Shown: positions 51,092 through 54,771 of the stretch, in pieces | Layout: every line of letters begins with the position of its first letter | Numbering within the stretch: the first letter of the stretch is position 1 | Assembly (NCBI GenBank): GCA_003554105.1 | Contig: PWFQ01000024.1 | Span: 1 to 54,771 of the forward strand | Source of the DNA: Clostridiaceae bacterium | GTDB taxonomy: Bacteria > Bacillota > Clostridia > Peptostreptococcales > T1SED10-28 | Direction of reading: 5' to 3' | DNA length: 54,771 nucleotides | The notes under the pieces: model-generated | The model's database searches: none | Seen by the model: the letters and a program-made list of their open reading frames with translations, nothing else | Told to the model about the DNA's origin: nothing | Made by a program: the position numbers and the translations under genes

Positions 51092-51968
51092 GATTTTGCT
51101 GAGTATTGTTGAGTCGCTTATTAGTATTCTGCCATTTCTCATGATTGGAGTAGGGTTTGGGGCTTTGCTGGAAACCTTTAACTGGAACAGTAAATTTGCA
51201 AGATTATTTTCCGGAAAAAATGCAATAGCGATTCCTATAGCATCGATCGCTGGAACCTTCAGTCCGTTGTGTTCCTGTGGAGTCATTCCCGGGATTGCTG
51301 CGTTGTTAATTGCAGGTGTCCCGGTCGCACCGGTCATGGCATTTTGGGTCTCTTCACCATTAATGAATCCTGAGGCGTTTTTAATCACCTACGGTACTCT
51401 TGGAGGAACCTTTGCCTTTGCGAGAGTAATTTCCACTTTAGTCATTGCTCTTGGTGCAGGATATAGTACAGCGTACTTTGTGAAGAAAGGATTTTTAAAC
51501 AACCAGATAAAAGTTCAATCATTCTCAAAAAACAAAGAAAACTGTTGCTTGGAAGACCAAAATAAAGTGAAGGAATTTACAAAACGATGGTTTAAGTTAT
51601 GTCTCCATATTGGAAAATTTCTTATTATTGCTTTTGCCATTGAAGCAGTGATGATTGAATATGTTTCCATGGATTGGATAGTGAATCTATTCGGAAGAGA
51701 AAGTGCTTTTGGCCCATTGATGGCAGGAGTGTTGGGGGTTCCCCTTTACACCAGTGGAATTGCTGCAGTGCCATTGATCCGCGGGATGGTGGATTTAGGG
51801 ATGGATCACGGCTCCGCATTGGCATTTATGATTGGGGGTGCAGCAACCTCTATCCCAGCTATGATTGCAGTGATTTCATTAGTAAAAAAAAGAACATTCT
51901 TTGTGTATCTGCTTTTTTCCATGGGTGGTGCGATCGTCTTCGGCTATGCATTCCGAATCATCAATTGA
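51060..51968 (+). CDS. DUF318/ArsP-like permease
   Basis: The 302-residue membrane protein has about eight to ten helices. The motif TFSPLCSCGVIPG (with the CxC-type cysteines at about 78-80) and SSPLMNPEAFLITYGTLG identify the PF03773 permease family. That family includes ArsP exporters of trivalent organoarsenicals and some uncharacterised metal permeases. A second repeat is seen at GVPLYTSGIAAVPLI. It lies behind a MarR operator, and the cysteine-rich regulator next to it supports a thiol-binding metal or metalloid substrate. AGGAGGGG sets the ATG. Confidence 0.87.
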   Translation: MNFIWYGDVVKILLSIVESLISILPFLMIGVGFGALLETFNWNSKFARLFSGKNAIAIPIASIAGTFSPLCSCGVIPGIAALLIAGVPVAPVMAFWVSSPLMNPEAFLITYGTLGGTFAFARVISTLVIALGAGYSTAYFVKKGFLNNQIKVQSFSKNKENCCLEDQNKVKEFTKRWFKLCLHIGKFLIIAFAIEAVMIEYVSMDWIVNLFGRESAFGPLMAGVLGVPLYTSGIAAVPLIRGMVDLGMDHGSALAFMIGGAATSIPAMIAVISLVKKRTFFVYLLFSMGGAIVFGYAFRIIN

Positions 51969-52057
51969 AGGATGAAAATTTGTTCATTAATTGGAATAGT
52001 GATATATTAATAGGTGTAGCATAGCTGAAAGTTGAATATCAAGAAGGAGGAATTACT

Positions 52058-52402
52058 GTGAAACTACTACTTGCAATCATTAACAATCCGGATCACATGA
52101 CGGATATTCTGGATGAGTTTATTAAGGAGAAAATCAAGGGAGCAACCGTACTTGAAAGTATGGGGATGGCACATATCATGGCTCATTATACTCCGTTTTT
52201 TTCCAGATTTGCCGAATTCGGAGAGAATGAAGATCGAAACAAAACGCTTTTGGTCGTTGTCGATAGTGATCAAGAGAGGGCGCGAGTTGTGGCGGCGATT
52301 GAGCGTGTGGTCGGAGATCTTTCGAAATCCGATACGGGAATTGTTATGACTCTACCGATTGATTATTGCAAAGGACTTCTTCAAGAGAAGGGAGAAGGTT
52401 AG
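52058..52402 (+). CDS. PII-like signalling protein
   Basis: The 114-residue protein has the size and strand-helix order of PII-like proteins: KLLLAIINNPDHMTDILDEFIKEKIKGATVLESMGM, then a VVVDSDQERARVVAAIERVV segment. The classic GlnB T-loop uridylylation motif is absent. AAGAAGGAGG precedes the ATG. It ends 1 nt before the antiporter gene, so it probably binds and gates that transporter in response to a nucleotide or ion signal. Confidence 0.8.
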   Translation: MKLLLAIINNPDHMTDILDEFIKEKIKGATVLESMGMAHIMAHYTPFFSRFAEFGENEDRNKTLLVVVDSDQERARVVAAIERVVGDLSKSDTGIVMTLPIDYCKGLLQEKGEG

Positions 52403-52403
52403 G

Positions 52404-53576
52404 ATGGACGTATCATTGGCAATTGGGATCATTTTCCTGGCGGGAGCTGCAGGAGGTAAAATCGCCAGAACAGTCAAACTTCCATCAGTAACTGGAAATT
52501 TATTCGCGGGGATTCTTATCGGACCATCGATATTAGGACTTGTCCATGGGAATGTGCTGGCTGAGCTGGGACCGATTAATGACCTGGCTTTAGGGGTAAT
52601 TGCTTTGTCGATTGGAGCGGAACTGCATTGGAGTAAGATGAAAAAGCTGGCTGGCGATGTAGCAAAAGTTTTTTTTGTGGAAGCATCTATTACTTTCGGT
52701 GTTGTGTTTTTATCCTTATACCTGTTCGGTGTACCGTTTCGGTATGCTATGATTTTTGGTGTGATCAGTATAGCCACGGCACCGGGCGCAATAATTGCAT
52801 GTATTCGTGAAAATCCAACAAGAGGAAATTTCAGCAAAGTCCTGCTTTCAGTGGTAGCATTGGATAATCTGTTTGCAATTACTTTATTTGGTATCGTATT
52901 AAGTTTTTTGCAGGTGAGTGTGGGGAACCTTCCTGAAGGCAGTTCTTCGATGTGGATTATGGCATCAAGAGATATTGGAATTGCAATATTAATCGGTTTG
53001 ATTGCCGGAATTTTTCTTGTGTTGACGTCCATATGGGCAAAAAAAGACGGGCACATTCTTGTATCAGTGCTGGGAGCTGTGCTTATTACAGTTGGAATAT
53101 CTAATCAGCTGGATACTCCTGCTTTACTCGCAGCAATTCTATCAGGTGCAATATATATCAACTTCAGTAAACGGGCCCAGAGAATCTCCAGGTCCCTCAT
53201 TCATGTTGAGGATCCAATCCTCCTGGCATTCCTCACGCTGGCAGGAACAAAGCTGGACCTTTCTGTCTTACCCGTTGTGGGACAGATAGGAATTATTTAC
53301 ATTTTAGCCCGATTCATTGCAAAACTTATTGGAAGTCGGGTGGGAAGTTCACTGACACTGTTCCCGATGACATGGAAGACAAATTTAGGCAGAGCGCTAA
53401 CCCCTCAAGCCGGGGTAGCAATCGGTTTGGCGATACTCGCAGAACAAAAAGAAATTTTTGCACCGGGATCAATCATGCCGGTAGTTCTAGCGGCAGTGGT
53501 GGTATTTGAGCTGATTGGACCAATTCTCGTCAAAAAAGCCCTTTGTGATACTGAAGAGCCGATGTCAGACCTTTAA
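52404..53576 (+). CDS. Cation:proton antiporter (CPA2/KefB type)
   Basis: The 390-residue membrane protein has about 12 helices. Family features include LPSVTGNLFAGILIGPSILG near the N-terminus, SIGAELHW, the discontinuous helix ISIATAPGAIIA and TPQAGVAIGLA. It stops after the membrane domain, lacking the RCK/TrkA-N domain that gates many Kef proteins; the PII-like protein encoded just upstream may take over that role. The ATG at 52404 follows AAGGGAGAAGG. The ion (Na+ or K+) cannot be told. Confidence 0.88.
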   Translation: MDVSLAIGIIFLAGAAGGKIARTVKLPSVTGNLFAGILIGPSILGLVHGNVLAELGPINDLALGVIALSIGAELHWSKMKKLAGDVAKVFFVEASITFGVVFLSLYLFGVPFRYAMIFGVISIATAPGAIIACIRENPTRGNFSKVLLSVVALDNLFAITLFGIVLSFLQVSVGNLPEGSSSMWIMASRDIGIAILIGLIAGIFLVLTSIWAKKDGHILVSVLGAVLITVGISNQLDTPALLAAILSGAIYINFSKRAQRISRSLIHVEDPILLAFLTLAGTKLDLSVLPVVGQIGIIYILARFIAKLIGSRVGSSLTLFPMTWKTNLGRALTPQAGVAIGLAILAEQKEIFAPGSIMPVVLAAVVVFELIGPILVKKALCDTEEPMSDL

Positions 53577-54715
53577 GCAGATCTGAGCTTTGCGTAGCCC
53601 CTCCAGATAATAAAGGGGAAAAGATGCAGTACTGCAAAAAACCCGAAAAGCGTTCCATAGGTGAAATGGTTGGCGATGAATCCCCCACCAAAGGTAAAGA
53701 TCATTACTGAAACACCGGTTGCCACAGCGGTAAAAAAAGAAAGGGCGGAACTGAGTAATCTCTCATCGACTGTATCGCTGATCATTTCAACAAAAAGCGG
53801 GATAAAGGTTCCCACCGCAAGGCCTCGAAGGATGCCTGCAAGAATAAAATGGGAAAGACCGGAACTGAACATGAGGAGAAACATACGAAGTGCACTGACA
53901 ACTGTAATAAACAGCAACAGTTGGGAGTGCCCTCTTTTTTTGATGATTTCTCCGGAATGAAAAATCAAAGGGATTTCAACAATTACAGCAACGAACATAA
54001 GAAAACCAACGGTACTTACTTCAAACCCCCGACTGCGAATGTAGAGGCCTAAAAACTGATCTGTTGCAAACAAGCTTCCGACGATAAAGAAACTGAAGGA
54101 AAGAATAAATAAATAGCTTCGATTTTTCATGAGATGGCGTAAAGCTTCGTGATAATTTCCTTTTACTGAGGACACGTCAACCGGGGGGATATTCATAGAT
54201 ACCAGAAGGGTAACAAGGAACCCCAATGCTGCTAAATAGAAGATGAAATTCATCCCAAACATCTGCCCGATAAAACCGGCACCATAGGATCCAAAGGCAA
54301 AACCGATTGCTCCCCAAGCCCTGATGTTGCCAAAAGAGGCTGAATGGCTTTGAGCAATATATTGCATGGAAATTGAATCTTTAAGTGGTGCCTGACCACA
54401 TGCAAAAATTGTGTATAGAGAAAAAAGGATTATGCTGATCCAAGGAACGTTTACAAAACCCAGAATACTGGATAAGATTGCAGTGGAAATAAAAAGGAGT
54501 TGAAGGATACGAAGTCGGTTTCCGAAAATATCGGCAATACCTCCCCAGATTGGCTGAAAGAACAGGTTAATTAACGGCATTAAGGACAGAAGCATACCGA
54601 TTTGCGACACTGATAAACCAACAGATTCGTTGAAGTAGATTGGTGCCATTGAAACAATTGCTGCCCAGGAGAAATATTCCAAGAAATACATGCCGTAATA
54701 TTTTTTGTTTTCCAT
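53573..54715 (-). CDS. MFS transporter (LacY/NupG-like group)
   Basis: The 380-residue protein has 12 predicted helices. The N-terminal YGMYFLEYFSWAAIVSMAPIYF and the WGGIADIFGNR loop are features of the MFS_1-like group. The middle loop near residue 190 divides two six-helix halves. GGGAGGGATG precedes the ATG. Its 3' end overlaps the antiporter 3' end by 4 nt on the opposite strand. The substrate is unknown. Confidence 0.88.
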   Translation of the reverse strand: MENKKYYGMYFLEYFSWAAIVSMAPIYFNESVGLSVSQIGMLLSLMPLINLFFQPIWGGIADIFGNRLRILQLLFISTAILSSILGFVNVPWISIILFSLYTIFACGQAPLKDSISMQYIAQSHSASFGNIRAWGAIGFAFGSYGAGFIGQMFGMNFIFYLAALGFLVTLLVSMNIPPVDVSSVKGNYHEALRHLMKNRSYLFILSFSFFIVGSLFATDQFLGLYIRSRGFEVSTVGFLMFVAVIVEIPLIFHSGEIIKKRGHSQLLLFITVVSALRMFLLMFSSGLSHFILAGILRGLAVGTFIPLFVEMISDTVDERLLSSALSFFTAVATGVSVMIFTFGGGFIANHFTYGTLFGFFAVLHLFPFIIWRGYAKLRSA

Positions 54716-54771
54716 TCTTCATCCCTCCCTTTCTGTGACCTTATTATAATGAAAAACGAAGAGAAAAGCCA

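Overview
The window reads as chromosomal DNA of a low-GC, strictly anaerobic Bacillota, probably a clostridium of the Alkaliphilus/Tindallia/Natronincola type. This placement is inferred from gene content and style, not from a marker search. The support is: strong AGGAGG ribosome binding sites, GTG/TTG starts, butyrate kinase/phosphotransbutyrylase, ferredoxin-dependent 2-oxoacid oxidoreductase, a large acyl-CoA dehydratase activase, a glmS ribozyme, and acidic tails on exported proteins that would suit a halophile or alkaliphile.

Layout. 1-0.5 kb: five tRNA genes (Asp, Thr, Leu, Ile, Phe) ending in a hairpin terminator. 0.6-2.8 kb: cdaA-cdaR (c-di-AMP synthesis). 2.9-11.3 kb: a sigma-54 enhancer-binding regulator followed by buk-ptb-buk, a small P-loop ATPase and a four-subunit 2-oxoacid (branched-chain type) ferredoxin oxidoreductase. 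Three TGCA-N6-TGCA sites and a textbook -24/-12 promoter link the regulator to the operon. 11.3-16.1 kb: a minus-strand old-yellow-enzyme gene, then glmM and the ribozyme-controlled glmS, so the common cdaA-cdaR-glmM block is interrupted here by the fermentation operon. 16.2-24.9 kb: a DUF2089 regulator with a membrane partner, a BenE transporter, a radical SAM protein, an HAD phosphatase, tldD-tldE, a universal stress protein, a methyltransferase, a cluster of DnaA-box sequences and a CDGSH protein.

25.2-37.4 kb is the most unusual part. A PanB-like enzyme, an unrecognised probable TIM-barrel protein and a divergent glutamate-dehydrogenase-family enzyme form one operon, with a palindromic operator at its predicted start site. 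After a terminator come an IclR regulator, an M20 amidohydrolase, a TeaABC-like TRAP transporter, an Asp/Glu-racemase-family protein, an ectoine hydrolase (DoeA/EutD), a hydroxyectoine dehydratase (EutB) and RidA. Together these look like an anaerobic ectoine/hydroxyectoine uptake and breakdown locus that lacks several standard enzymes.

37.5-54.7 kb: an iron-sulfur flavoprotein, ndk, a HAD protein, tag, a DUF302 protein, and a fused pair of gamma-carbonic-anhydrase-like domains whose zinc ligands are split between the two halves. Then come a pair of half-size permeases, the 1418-residue activase, a CPBP protease and an alpha/beta hydrolase. The window ends with a MarR regulator carrying Cys-Cys pairs at both ends, an ArsP-like permease, a PII-like protein with a cation/proton antiporter, and an MFS transporter. 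All family calls are from motifs read by eye; no database search was possible.
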